Source: Mucilaginibacter celer (GTDB taxonomy: Bacteria; Bacteroidota; Bacteroidia; Sphingobacteriales; Sphingobacteriaceae). From it: a stretch of DNA of 64,000 bases. Position 1 is the stretch's first letter. Each line of letters opens with the position of its first letter. A program made the translations under genes and the position numbers. Positions 7,801-16,133 of this stretch are shown piece after piece. The stretch spans positions 6,696,001-6,760,000 of the forward strand of contig NZ_CP032869.1 in the NCBI RefSeq assembly GCF_003576455.2, read 5' to 3'. Under the pieces are notes generated by a model. The model worked only from the letters and a program-made list of their open reading frames with translations. It was not told the DNA's origin and made no database searches.

Positions 7801-8112
7801 GGTTGTACCCACCCCGGCTTTCGCCCGCGAATTAAAGAAGCTCGCAAAAAATCTCAGTCTTTAAAGATCGACCTCAAAGGTTTAATAACCGATTTGGCCC
7901 AAGACCCGAAAGCCGGCATAGCCCTGGGTAACAATTGCTATAAAATTCGCCTTGCAATTACATCGAAAAATAAAGGGAAATCGGGCGGTGCAAGGATTAT
8001 TACCCATGTTCAGGTTATCAACGAAGTGGTTTATTTATTGTCTGCTTATGATAAATCCGATCTGGATAATATCAGCGACAGTGAACTGTTAAGCAGGATA
8101 AAGGATTTGTAA
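7790..8112 (+). pseudogene. RelE/ParE-like toxin gene, frameshifted at an A6 tract
   Basis: The frame starts at ATG 7790 and stops after 24 codons (TAA 7862-7864). The -1 frame continues open to 8112 and encodes the rest of a RelE/ParE-type toxin, including I-R-L-A-I-T-S-K-N-K-G-K-S-G-G-A-R and V-Y-L-L-S-A-Y-D-K-S. Adding one base to, or slipping -1 on, the A6 run at 7846-7851 restores a protein of about 107 residues. The local codons GCA AAA AAT form an A-AAA-AAT heptamer, which fits the pattern of -1 slippery sites. It could be a real mutation, a sequencing error or programmed frameshifting. Confidence 0.75.
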
Positions 8113-8227
8113 AAAACTCCCTGCCACTGGTTACGCTATCGCTTAACCGGCAGTAATAGCAGTAGTTAGAAAAGCAGTAATTCTGCAAATTCTAAAATTC
8201 TGTAAATTCTGATTCAGACAACCTCAC

Positions 8228-8332
8228 GTTAGGGATTGCAGCGGAAAACCCACAGCCCGCGCAGGCCTAAGCGCGTAATGGCCCGGGCGAGGATTTGCAG
8301 CGTAAAGCCCGCCCGTTGGCTAACAGGAACGC
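8228..8332. repeat. Dispersed GC-rich repeat, family F
   Basis: The sequence GGATTGCAGCGGAAAACCC is followed about 60 bp later by GAGGATTTGCAGCGTAAAGC, so a motif is repeated within the element. A related, more diverged element is at 30755-30832. The gene-free stretch 8113-8432 holds this element and AT-rich sequence; the 61-codon frame at 8236-8421 is not credible. Confidence 0.5.
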
Positions 8333-8432
8333 CCAAATACTTCCTGTTTATTTTGTATATTAGTTTGTATTTTCATTTACACTCAATTATACACCTTCTG
8401 TTTACTGTTAACGCCTGCTAATAAGCCCTAAA

Positions 8433-10148
8433 ATGAAAAAGGTAGCGCTGTTATTTGGATGTGCTGTTGTACTTTTTGCAACGTACCTGTTTGCGTTTGA
8501 AGTTAAAAAGCCAAAACCGGGTACGGTCCGTGGGGCATCAGCCGCTGTTACCTGTAGCTGGCAGGCAGATGTTACTGATGCCGATACCACGGCAAGGGGC
8601 AAGTTTATAGCCTTGCTGCCAGGCTGGGGTAATTACAACTATCCAATTGCAACTGCCAGCGACAGCACCCGTTTGTATTTTAACCAGGGACTAACCTTAT
8701 ATTACAGCTACCACATGAAAGAGGCTTTTGCCTCGTTCAAGGAAGCTGCCCGTTTTGACCCTGCTGCGCCGATGGTTTACTGGGGGCAGGCATTAAGTCT
8801 TGGTCCGTACTATAACGCCGGTGGAGCATACATTGCACCGGCAGCTTTGCCTGCGGTTTTAAAACAGATGAATGTTGCCGCAGCCGGCGCAACCGGAAAG
8901 GAAAAAGAATTGCTGCGTGTAATGAGCCTCAGGTACCCGCAGGGCGGTATTGCACTGGCCGATAATGGAGCTTATGCACAGGGTATGCGGAAACTGATTG
9001 ATGCTTATCCCTCCGATGTTGATATCAGGATGCTGTATATCGACGCTGTAATGCTGATCCACCCCTGGGATTTTTGGGAGAGCGACGGCAGGGCCAAAGC
9101 CTGGACGCCCGAATTGGTTGAACTTTGTAAAGCTGTGCTTATTACTAACCCTAACCATCCTGCCGCCTTGCATTATTATATCCACCTTACCGAGGCTTCG
9201 CGCAACCCCGAAGTGGCTGCGGACAATGCGCAGGCCTTAAAAACACTTTTTCCGGGTGTGGCGCACATGGTACACATGGCCAGTCACGTGTACCAACGTA
9301 CGGGGCTGTACTTTCAGGGTGTTGATGCCAACGTAAAAGCCGAAAAAAGCGCTGCGCTGTATGCCGGGCTGGCAAAAAACATAGCATCGGCAAAAAGCAA
9401 CCCGCATGTGCTTGCGGTTGAAACTTATTGCGCTTTTAGCGGCGCCATGTATCAAAAGGCAATGGATGCGGCCTTGCGCTGCCGCAAAAGCGTTACCCCA
9501 TCGGCTGTTGATAATTATTCGCAATACCTGTATATGATGCCGGTGTTTACCATGGTACGCCTTGGCAAATGGCATGAGTTGCTGAAAGACAGTACCGCTA
9601 TTAACCCCGGCTGGAGATACGCCTGCATCCTGAATAACTTTGCCCGCGGACTGGCTTTTTTGTACACCGGGGAGCCAGATTCGGCTGCAGTACAATTGCA
9701 GTTGCTGCGCGATAAACTTGGCGGGCCGGCTTTAAAAGCGAGGCGCATCCCCTTTAACACGGCGTTTGAAGGCGCTTCAATTGCCGAAAATATGCTGGAT
9801 GGGGCCATTTTACTGGGCCGTAACAAATACGATGATGGAATGGCCTGCCTTAAAAAGGCCATGGCCATTGAAGATGCCATGATTTATACCGAGCCTGCCG
9901 ACTGGCCCATCCCCGTGCGCCAGTTTTTAGGCGCCTACTTGCTAAAAAGCGACTACAACCCCCAGGCCGAACAGGTTTACCGCGAAGATTTGGAACGTAA
10001 CCCGGGCAACGGATGGTCGATGCTGGGTATGTACCAAAGCCTGAAGGCCCAAAACCGTAAGGAAAAGCTGGCTTATTATAAGGCAGGTTTCCTGCGTTCG
10101 TTTTCGCATGCGGATGTGGCGCCGGTGAGTTCGGTGTTTATGAATTAA
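8433..10148 (+). CDS. Secreted tetratricopeptide-repeat protein
   Basis: The product is 571 aa with an N-terminal signal or anchor (residues 1-22). It has TPR-like helical repeats: one near residues 75-110 (F-N-Q-G-L-T-L-Y-Y-S-Y-H-M-K-E-A-F-A-S-F, then P-x-x-P-M-V-Y-W-G), and others towards the C-terminus (A-I-L-L-G-R-N-K-Y-D-D-G; N-P-Q-A-E-Q-V-Y-R-E-D-L-E-R-N-P). The conserved H-Y-Y-I-H-L-T-E-A-S, H-M-A-S-H-V-Y motifs in the middle are shared by a group of bacterial TPR proteins of unknown role. It probably works as a periplasmic scaffold. No operon partner is evident. Confidence 0.75.
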   Translation: MKKVALLFGCAVVLFATYLFAFEVKKPKPGTVRGASAAVTCSWQADVTDADTTARGKFIALLPGWGNYNYPIATASDSTRLYFNQGLTLYYSYHMKEAFASFKEAARFDPAAPMVYWGQALSLGPYYNAGGAYIAPAALPAVLKQMNVAAAGATGKEKELLRVMSLRYPQGGIALADNGAYAQGMRKLIDAYPSDVDIRMLYIDAVMLIHPWDFWESDGRAKAWTPELVELCKAVLITNPNHPAALHYYIHLTEASRNPEVAADNAQALKTLFPGVAHMVHMASHVYQRTGLYFQGVDANVKAEKSAALYAGLAKNIASAKSNPHVLAVETYCAFSGAMYQKAMDAALRCRKSVTPSAVDNYSQYLYMMPVFTMVRLGKWHELLKDSTAINPGWRYACILNNFARGLAFLYTGEPDSAAVQLQLLRDKLGGPALKARRIPFNTAFEGASIAENMLDGAILLGRNKYDDGMACLKKAMAIEDAMIYTEPADWPIPVRQFLGAYLLKSDYNPQAEQVYREDLERNPGNGWSMLGMYQSLKAQNRKEKLAYYKAGFLRSFSHADVAPVSSVFMN

Positions 10149-10165
10149 GAGGTAATTTGTAGAAT

Positions 10166-10202
10166 AAAAATACGTATTTTTGTACCTGAATAAGTACTTA
10201 TT
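10166..10202 (+). promoter_or_regulatory. Promoter-operator of yefM-yoeB with two palindromes
   Basis: Two perfect palindromes, AAAATACGTATTTT (10167-10180) and AATAAGTACTTATT (10189-10202), flank a TTGTACC core. The -7-like box TATTTTTG (10175-10182) overlaps the first palindrome. Bound YefM or YefM/YoeB would cover the promoter, as expected for conditional autorepression. Confidence 0.6.
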
Positions 10203-10204
10203 TT

Positions 10205-10459
10205 ATGGATGTGTTGAATTATACCGATTTTCGAAAAAACCTGGCTAAGAGCCTGGATAAGGTAAATGATAATGCTGAGATCATGATTGTTTCGAGGAGT
10301 AAGGGAAAAAATGTGGTGGTGATGGATTTGGATGAGTATAATGCTATTGTTGAGACCCTGCATATTGTTAAAAGCGAGGGCAACCGTAAACGCCTGCAGG
10401 CAGCAATTGATGAAATGGATAGCGGAGTTTTCCATCAGCATAAGTTAATTGAAGATTAA
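10205..10459 (+). CDS. yefM: YefM/Phd-family antitoxin
   Basis: The product is 84 aa. The N-terminal Y-T-D-F-R-K-N-L-A-K-S-L-D-K-V segment, the I-V-S-R-S-K-G-K-N-V-V-V-M motif and the D-E-Y-N-A-I-V-E-T motif are characteristic of YefM antitoxins. It binds operator DNA through its N-terminal domain and neutralises YoeB with its C-terminal tail. Its TAA overlaps the ATG of the toxin gene by 1 bp, so the pair is co-translated. Two palindromic operators lie directly upstream. Confidence 0.9.
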   Translation: MDVLNYTDFRKNLAKSLDKVNDNAEIMIVSRSKGKNVVVMDLDEYNAIVETLHIVKSEGNRKRLQAAIDEMDSGVFHQHKLIED

Positions 10460-10716
10460 TGGAGTTGGTTTGGCAAACCGAGGGATGGGACGATTACCTG
10501 TACTGGCAGCAAACCGACAGAAAAGTTTTGGAACGGATAAATATATTGATTAAAGATGCCATGCGTTCGCCTTTTAAAGGCATCGGAAAGCCGGAGCCAC
10601 TTAAAGGAAATTTTGCAGGATGCTGGAGCCGCAGGATAACAGACGAACACCGGCTGATATACAAAATAAAAGATAGCAGATTGCATGTTTTGCAATGCCG
10701 CTATCATTATGTTTAA
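10459..10716 (+). CDS. yoeB: YoeB-family mRNA interferase toxin
   Basis: The product is 85 aa, the normal length for Txe/YoeB. It has W-D-D-Y-L-Y-W near the start, G-I-G-K-P-E-P-L-K-G with the catalytic Glu, S-R-R-I-T-D-E-H-R-L-I-Y with the catalytic Arg, and the C-terminal C-R-Y-H-Y with the catalytic His-Tyr. All key residues are present, so it looks functional. It is a ribosome-dependent endoribonuclease kept silent by YefM. Confidence 0.93.
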   Translation: MELVWQTEGWDDYLYWQQTDRKVLERINILIKDAMRSPFKGIGKPEPLKGNFAGCWSRRITDEHRLIYKIKDSRLHVLQCRYHYV

Positions 10717-10729
10717 TAAATAAAGCCCG

Positions 10730-12136
10730 TTACTTCGCACTAAACAAAGTCCAGGGATACGCTTTCATATCGCGCAGGTATTTGGCCTGGTAATTATATT
10801 CGGGATGTTTTTTAAAGAATGGTGCCGCTAAAAAGTCGGTGCCGCCGGGGTGGCCCATGTGTGCCCATAGCTGCATTTTGCCGGCCAGGGCGGCTGTTGT
10901 TACCTTGCCTTGTACCGCGCCCATCGGGAAGTAAGGACCTTCGCTCCACTCGGGGCAGCCTTTTGGGTCTTCGTCAATATGGCCGTCAATAACGCAGCGG
11001 TTAAGCGCGTTTTTGTTATTGAGCGCATCAAAGGTATCGCCTTCGATGGTTTTGCCGGTTTCGGCATCAAGCTTGCCCTGGTAGTTTACGCAAACCAGTT
11101 TTTCCATGCGTAGCTTACGGGCATTGGGCGATGTGGTTTTATCATTTACATCAAAGGTTGTTTCCTTTTTAATCAGTTCAGGATCGCTCGGGAAATTAGA
11201 GCCGATCATGGCTGTATCTTTTGATCGCCATACCTTAACCGTTTTAAGGCCAAGCTCAAGTTTGGCCACCTCGTTGGTTTTGGTATCGCCTATCAGCCAG
11301 TCGTTGGCATAGCCGCCGTTGTTATCGTTGCTCATCAGTTTTATCACGTCGTCAATACTGTTGGCATACTGGGCGGCGCGGCGGGCGCGTACAAACTCGG
11401 GCGTGCGGGTGGTATCAAAACCTTTAAAGCCGGTAATGGTGGTTTCGGTAATGAGGATGCCGTTGCCGGTAACCACAAAATCATCGCCGCTGTGGATGTA
11501 GCCGGGCGCCATGTCCATTAAAATATGGTTGCCTTTTTCGGGTACGATATCGGCTATCACATTCCAGCGCTCGCCGATGATATAGTCGGTCCAGTTGTTG
11601 TGGCCTATTACTATTTTGCCGTCTTTGGTGTATTTGCCGGTGGCTATAAAGGCGCTGCAGTTGCCCGGGGCTTTGTTATCGCCGCTGCCGGGCTTAATTT
11701 TGTTCATCAGTTGGGGTACATAGTACTGGGCCAGTTCGATGTTGGCGTTCAGGGCAACGATATCAAGGGTATCATATTTAAGGCCCTGCGCGTGCAGCCC
11801 ATCGGCAATGCCGCGAATCTCGTCCTGGTATTCCTTATCTATCTTCTTCCACATAAATTTACCTGCCGCGGCGCGGTAAAAGGCCCAGTCTTTTTTGCTG
11901 CTGTAGGGCAGGTAGTAAGCCATTACCTTTAGCAGGGTATCAATCTCCTTGCTCAGCAGGTAGCCGTTCTGGTAGCCGATATCGGCCGGCGAACCCGCGA
12001 GGTGTACATAGATCCATCCGTTTTTATCATCGCGCGAGGCATTGCCCAGGCGGTTGTGCGGTTTATCGGCCTGTTTGCAGCCAAATATCAGGGCTGTTAT
12101 CAATAACAATAAGGTGGTTTTGGTAAAAACGTTCAT
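10730..12136 (-). CDS. C45/phospholipase-B-like Ntn-hydrolase lipoprotein
   Basis: The product is 468 aa. The lipoprotein signal ends at Cys20 (I-F-G-C). The motif G-N-C160-S-A-F, followed by I-V-I-G-H-N-N-W-T-D-Y and a later Y-A-N-D-W-L-I-G-D-T-K-T-N-E-V, fits the Ntn-hydrolases that include peptidase family C45 acyltransferases and phospholipase-B-like proteins. Cys160 would become the catalytic N-terminal nucleophile after self-cleavage. Residues 21-159 would then be a propeptide. The substrate is unknown; an amide or acyl ester is likely. It is convergent with yoeB, 13 bp away. Confidence 0.75.
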   Translation of the reverse strand: MNVFTKTTLLLLITALIFGCKQADKPHNRLGNASRDDKNGWIYVHLAGSPADIGYQNGYLLSKEIDTLLKVMAYYLPYSSKKDWAFYRAAAGKFMWKKIDKEYQDEIRGIADGLHAQGLKYDTLDIVALNANIELAQYYVPQLMNKIKPGSGDNKAPGNCSAFIATGKYTKDGKIVIGHNNWTDYIIGERWNVIADIVPEKGNHILMDMAPGYIHSGDDFVVTGNGILITETTITGFKGFDTTRTPEFVRARRAAQYANSIDDVIKLMSNDNNGGYANDWLIGDTKTNEVAKLELGLKTVKVWRSKDTAMIGSNFPSDPELIKKETTFDVNDKTTSPNARKLRMEKLVCVNYQGKLDAETGKTIEGDTFDALNNKNALNRCVIDGHIDEDPKGCPEWSEGPYFPMGAVQGKVTTAALAGKMQLWAHMGHPGGTDFLAAPFFKKHPEYNYQAKYLRDMKAYPWTLFSAK

Positions 12137-12334
12137 GTTGCGGATCCTGCTGATTAAAAGGATGGCTTAATATACTAAAAATGAGAGAAAATATAAATAG
12201 GTGGGATGGTAGATTTAAGGGATGGAGTTGTTGCAAAGCAGCGGCCCGTTAAGTTGATATTCCTGTAGATAACGAATCACCAGGATTGGTTTAAATTAAT
12301 ATCTTAGCCCTGGTTATTTATAAAAAGCCTTGTC

Positions 12335-14218
12335 ATGAATACATTTTTTACTAAGCTCAAATTAGTATTTATTCCCTCAGTAGTTATAGCCGTTCTGGCT
12401 ATCTGTATATACACTTTTTTTAACTGGCTGATATTTGTAAAGCTGGAACTTTTCGCCATTAAAGATCTTTACATACAATTTGTTGGCCCGGGAATATTGG
12501 CATTCATAGTTGTTTGGCTTTGGATTAATCCGAAATTTAAATTGCTTAACATACAAAGCACCGGCCGTCGGGACCCGGCATCCTTTACTTTTGCTATGGC
12601 TGTTTTAACCCTGCTGGCCCCATGTGTAATAGCTCAGATTTATATGGAAAAGGCCACGGGCAAACTAACCGTGCTTAGGCATGTAAGCGATTTAAACAAG
12701 CTGCCCCTCACTAAGTTTTACGAAATAAAGCACTTTCATGCCGATAAGCGTTTTGTGCGTTTTAAAACTGCGTTTGATGTTAGCGGAAAATATAACGACA
12801 AATTTAATATGAACATTTACGCGGTGAGCCCGGTGCTCGATACCGTTGAGACCGCACCCGGGTTTGATTCGTCATTGTCGGATTATAAAATTGACGGCAA
12901 GAAACCGCTTATCATCTTAAACGGGAAGTGGATTGCGGCGGAAGAGGTGAGCCGGATCAATCCTGCCTCAATTGCAACTGTAAGCGTTTTGAAAGGCGAC
13001 GCAGCCGCAGCACTTTATGGCGATGGCGCCAGGAACGGGGTGATACTGATTAATCAGAAAAAACAATATACTGCTGATAGTGACTCCGGATCCGTTGCCG
13101 GGCCGCCTCCTTTAGCCTCTGATGCTGTTATGCATCCGGTTGCCTGGATAGGTACAAGATATAGCGAAACCATCAGTAACAACTTATCGCCGGCCGAGAA
13201 GGAAGCACGCTACAAAGCTTTTGCAAGTGAAAGCCAGCGCGATTTTGATACTGAAGATTTGGGCGCATTTGTTTACCTGGAACGTTTAGGAGCAAGCGAT
13301 TTAAAAAGCGGTTACGTAGCTGCCGTACAAACAAAAGACAGTTTAAGTAAAACCGAACCGGTAATTCTATCACCGGTAAACGAGCCTTTTAAAACCCGTA
13401 CAGGTCATGAATTCCCCTGGATATTTGGTTCATTCGGGATAGGCTGCTGCATCCTTTTAATAATTGTTGCTTACTGGCCGTTAAAGGAAACATCGGGTGT
13501 AAAGGCTAAAACCAAAGCTAAGGATAATGAGGGCCTGAAATGGTTAAAACAGGTTTTAGTACCGCACAAAGGCTTTTTTGCTACAGCAATTATTATTGAT
13601 CTGAACCTGCTGGTGTTTATTATTATGGTTTTTAGCGGATTGGGTTTTATAAGCTTCGGGGCCGACGATTTGCTAAAATGGGGAGGTAATTTAAGGCCCG
13701 CCACCTTAAACGGGCAATACTGGAGGTTTTTAACCAATATATTTTTGCATGGCGGCTTAATGCATATTTTGTTTAATATGTATGGATTGTTGTTTGTAGG
13801 CATTTTCCTGGAACCTTTGCTCGGCACCCGCCGGTACACTATAATTTATTTGCTAACAGGTATTTTAGCAAGCATAGCCAGTATTGCCTGGCACCCGGCA
13901 ACAGTAAGTGTGGGTGCTTCGGGTGCTATATTTGGTATGTATGGTGTATTTTTAGCGTTGCTTACTACTAATTTATTCCCGCCAGATTTTAAGAAGCCTT
14001 TCCTGATCAATACAGCTATTTTTGTGGGATATAATCTTTTGATGGGCCTGGCCGGCGGGATTGATAATGCTGCCCATATTGGGGGCCTTGTTAGTGGCTT
14101 GTTGTGTGGATATGCTTTGTATCCTTCTTTAAAAAAGGAAGTTGATAAGCGCGAGGCCGAAACGGAGACGGCAGAAATGCTGGGAAATATATTAGGGGAT
14201 GACGGGAAACAGGATTAG
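12335..14218 (+). CDS. Rhomboid protease fused to a SusC-plug-like extracytoplasmic region
   Basis: The product is 627 aa. Three membrane segments lie in residues about 10-105. An extracytoplasmic part follows (about 110-355), with a short block near 185-245 (P-L-I-I-L-N-G-K-W-I-A-A-E-E, then I-A-T-V-S-V-L-K-G-D-A-A-A-A-L-Y-G and N-G-V-I-L-I-N) that closely resembles the plug end of SusC/RagA receptors. A further membrane segment follows at about 363-387. The rhomboid core (about 405-610) has H-G-G-L-M-H-I-L-F-N-M-Y, G-A-S529-G-A-I-F-G and A-H581-I-G-G, so the Ser-His dyad is complete. It should cleave membrane proteins within the bilayer. The plug-like insert is unusual for rhomboids. Confidence 0.85.
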   Translation: MNTFFTKLKLVFIPSVVIAVLAICIYTFFNWLIFVKLELFAIKDLYIQFVGPGILAFIVVWLWINPKFKLLNIQSTGRRDPASFTFAMAVLTLLAPCVIAQIYMEKATGKLTVLRHVSDLNKLPLTKFYEIKHFHADKRFVRFKTAFDVSGKYNDKFNMNIYAVSPVLDTVETAPGFDSSLSDYKIDGKKPLIILNGKWIAAEEVSRINPASIATVSVLKGDAAAALYGDGARNGVILINQKKQYTADSDSGSVAGPPPLASDAVMHPVAWIGTRYSETISNNLSPAEKEARYKAFASESQRDFDTEDLGAFVYLERLGASDLKSGYVAAVQTKDSLSKTEPVILSPVNEPFKTRTGHEFPWIFGSFGIGCCILLIIVAYWPLKETSGVKAKTKAKDNEGLKWLKQVLVPHKGFFATAIIIDLNLLVFIIMVFSGLGFISFGADDLLKWGGNLRPATLNGQYWRFLTNIFLHGGLMHILFNMYGLLFVGIFLEPLLGTRRYTIIYLLTGILASIASIAWHPATVSVGASGAIFGMYGVFLALLTTNLFPPDFKKPFLINTAIFVGYNLLMGLAGGIDNAAHIGGLVSGLLCGYALYPSLKKEVDKREAETETAEMLGNILGDDGKQD

Positions 14219-14250
14219 CCGTCTGTAAGTAAAGCTTACTTGAAATCAGG

Positions 14251-14278
14251 GCCCCCGTTATCGGGGGCTTTTTCTTTT
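14251..14278 (+). terminator. Rho-independent terminator after the rhomboid gene
   Basis: GCCCCCG and CGGGGGC form a strong stem with a 4-nt loop, followed by TTTTTCTTTT. Confidence 0.85.
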
Positions 14279-14475
14279 GAAATATGGCTGTACTTCCGCA
14301 AAAAAATTATGACCGACCTGCAATTTTACGCCGTCGGTTAAGCTTGGGCTGCGGATTGCTTTCAAAATAGCCTTCAAACCCTCCCAAATCAAACCAACTA
14401 AAGCTTAATGAAATACCTTGCAAACAGATGTGAAAACTCAGCTGCAAAAATTATGAAAAAATAACTTACTAACTA

Positions 14476-14506
14476 TTTGATAATTAATACAAAGTTTCTA
14501 TCTTTG
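14476..14506 (+). promoter_or_regulatory. Promoter of the ribosomal superoperon
   Basis: TTTG at 14476-14479 and TATCTTTG at 14499-14506 with 19 bp between them match the Bacteroidota housekeeping promoter closely. The leader before rplC (about 70 nt) contains a small CGAAG/CTTCG hairpin at 14539-14556 that could serve translational control. The rest of 14279-14475 shows nothing I can name. Confidence 0.75.
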
Positions 14507-14580
14507 CCGTCCCTTTCGGGGGAGAAATATGCCTTGAACGAAGCCCTACTGCTTCGATGGGCAATAAAACAATTAAAAAA

Positions 14581-15198
14581 ATGTCAGGAATTATTGGTAA
14601 AAAAGTAGGAATGACCAGCATTTTCGACGAGACAGGGAAAAACATTCCTTGTACAGTGATCGAAGCTGGCCCTTGCGTGGTAACACAAGTTAGGTCTGTG
14701 GAAACAGACGGATACGCTGCTGTTCAGTTAGCGTATGGCGACAAAAAGGAAAAAAACACTTCTGCCCCTTTAAAAGGACACTTCCAAAAAGCCGGTACAG
14801 CTCCAAAGCGTAAACTGGTTGAATTCAAAACTTTCGAGGATCAAAAAGCATTGGGCGACACCGTTACTGTCGATATCTTTGCTGCCGGCGATTTTGTTGA
14901 TGTGGTAGGTACCTCAAAAGGTAAAGGTTTTCAGGGTGTTGTAAAACGTCACGGTTTTGGCGGTGTGGGTATGCAAACTCACGGTCAGCACAACCGTTTA
15001 CGTGCTCCTGGTTCATTGGGTGCGTCGTCATGGCCTTCACGTGTATTTAAAGGTATGCGTATGGCTGGTCAAACCGGAAATGTTCGCGTTAAAGTACAAA
15101 ACCTTGAAGTAGTTAAGGTTTTCGCCGAGCAGAATCTGTTAGTAGTTAAAGGTTCCATCCCCGGAGCTAAGGGTTCATTTGTAATAGTGGATAAATAA
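14581..15198 (+). CDS. rplC: Ribosomal protein L3
   Basis: L3 of the large subunit nucleates 23S folding near the peptidyl-transferase centre. The protein begins M-S-G-I-I-G-K-K-V-G-M-T, the usual L3 start, so the ATG at 14581 is preferred over the one at 14557. The signature F-G-G-V-G-M-Q-T-H-G-Q-H-N-R-L-R-A-P-G-S is present. It gives 205 aa. It is the first gene of the superoperon here; rpsJ, its usual upstream neighbour, is absent. Confidence 0.96.
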   Translation: MSGIIGKKVGMTSIFDETGKNIPCTVIEAGPCVVTQVRSVETDGYAAVQLAYGDKKEKNTSAPLKGHFQKAGTAPKRKLVEFKTFEDQKALGDTVTVDIFAAGDFVDVVGTSKGKGFQGVVKRHGFGGVGMQTHGQHNRLRAPGSLGASSWPSRVFKGMRMAGQTGNVRVKVQNLEVVKVFAEQNLLVVKGSIPGAKGSFVIVDK

Positions 15199-15199
15199 G

Positions 15200-15832
15200 A
15201 TGGAAGTTAACGTATTAAACGTATCAGGTAAAGAAACAGGTGCCAAGGTGCAACTTCCTGAGTCGATCTTCGGTATTGAGCCAAATGATCACGCTATCTA
15301 TCTTGACGTTAAGCAATATCTTGCTAACCAGCGTCAGGGTACACACAAATCAAAACAGCGTAATGAGATTGCAGGTTCAACCCGCAAGCTATATAAGCAA
15401 AAAGGTACAGGCGGTGCCCGTGCCGGTGGTATCAAATCACCATTATTTAACGGTGGTGGCCGTGTATTCGGTCCGCAACCACGTGATTACAGCTTCAAAT
15501 TAAACAAAAAGCTTAAATCATTGGCCCGTAACTCTGCTTTATCATACAAAGCAAAGGATAACAACATTTTAGTGTTGGAGGACTTTAATTTTGATAGCAT
15601 CAAAACTAAAAACTACATTAAGTTGGAGGCCGATTTGAATGTTACTAACGATAAAACATTATTGGTAGTAGCAAGCGCTGAAAATAACAATGTTTATTTA
15701 TCAAGCAGAAACCTGAAAAGGAGCAAAGTAATTTCTGTTGAGCAGTTAAACACTTATGATGTGTTGAACGCCGGCAAATTATTGCTTACTACAGGTGCTG
15801 TTAAAACTTTGGAGGAAGCATTAGCTAAGTAA
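15200..15832 (+). CDS. rplD: Ribosomal protein L4
   Basis: L4 is 210 aa. The conserved loop K-Q-K-G-T-G-G-A-R-A-G and F-G-P-Q-P-R-D-Y identify it; in the ribosome this loop lines the exit tunnel. It starts 1 bp after the rplC stop. In enterobacteria L4 represses its own operon; whether this holds here is unknown. Confidence 0.96.
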   Translation: MEVNVLNVSGKETGAKVQLPESIFGIEPNDHAIYLDVKQYLANQRQGTHKSKQRNEIAGSTRKLYKQKGTGGARAGGIKSPLFNGGGRVFGPQPRDYSFKLNKKLKSLARNSALSYKAKDNNILVLEDFNFDSIKTKNYIKLEADLNVTNDKTLLVVASAENNNVYLSSRNLKRSKVISVEQLNTYDVLNAGKLLLTTGAVKTLEEALAK

Positions 15833-15834
15833 TT

Positions 15835-16125
15835 ATGGAAATTTTAAAACAACCCCTACTTACTGAAAAAGTTACTCAGTTAACTGAAAAGCTTAACCGT
15901 TATGCTTTCAAAGTTGATCACAGGGCTAACAAAATTCAGATCAAAACTGCCATTGAGGCAATGTATGGTGTAAATATCACTGCGGTGAACACCATGAAAT
16001 ACGTCGGTAAACTAAAAACCCGCAATACTAAGGCTGGTGCCGTACAAGGCCGCTCAGCTACTTACAAAAAAGCGATCGTTACGTTGAAGGACGGAGAAGT
16101 AATTGATTTTTACAGCAATATATAA
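15835..16125 (+). CDS. rplW: Ribosomal protein L23
   Basis: L23 is 96 aa, of normal length. It starts L-K-Q-P-L-L-T-E-K-V-T and has the conserved Y-G-V-N-I-T-A-V-N-T-M block. It sits at the tunnel exit, where trigger factor and SRP dock. It lies 2 bp after rplD. Confidence 0.95.
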   Translation: MEILKQPLLTEKVTQLTEKLNRYAFKVDHRANKIQIKTAIEAMYGVNITAVNTMKYVGKLKTRNTKAGAVQGRSATYKKAIVTLKDGEVIDFYSNI

Positions 16126-16133
16126 TTATAGAC

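Noticed and set aside
8236..8421. 61-codon frame over the family F repeat
   Set aside because: Basic, proline-rich N-terminal half comes from the repeat, and the rest from AT-rich spacer; no support.
10910..11932. Plus-strand frames opposite the C45-like hydrolase
   Set aside because: Shadows of the minus-strand gene, which has a lipoprotein signal and active-site motifs.
14508..14580. L4-type autoregulatory leader before rplC
   Set aside because: Only a 5-bp hairpin is seen in a 70-nt leader, too little to claim a known ribosomal leader family.
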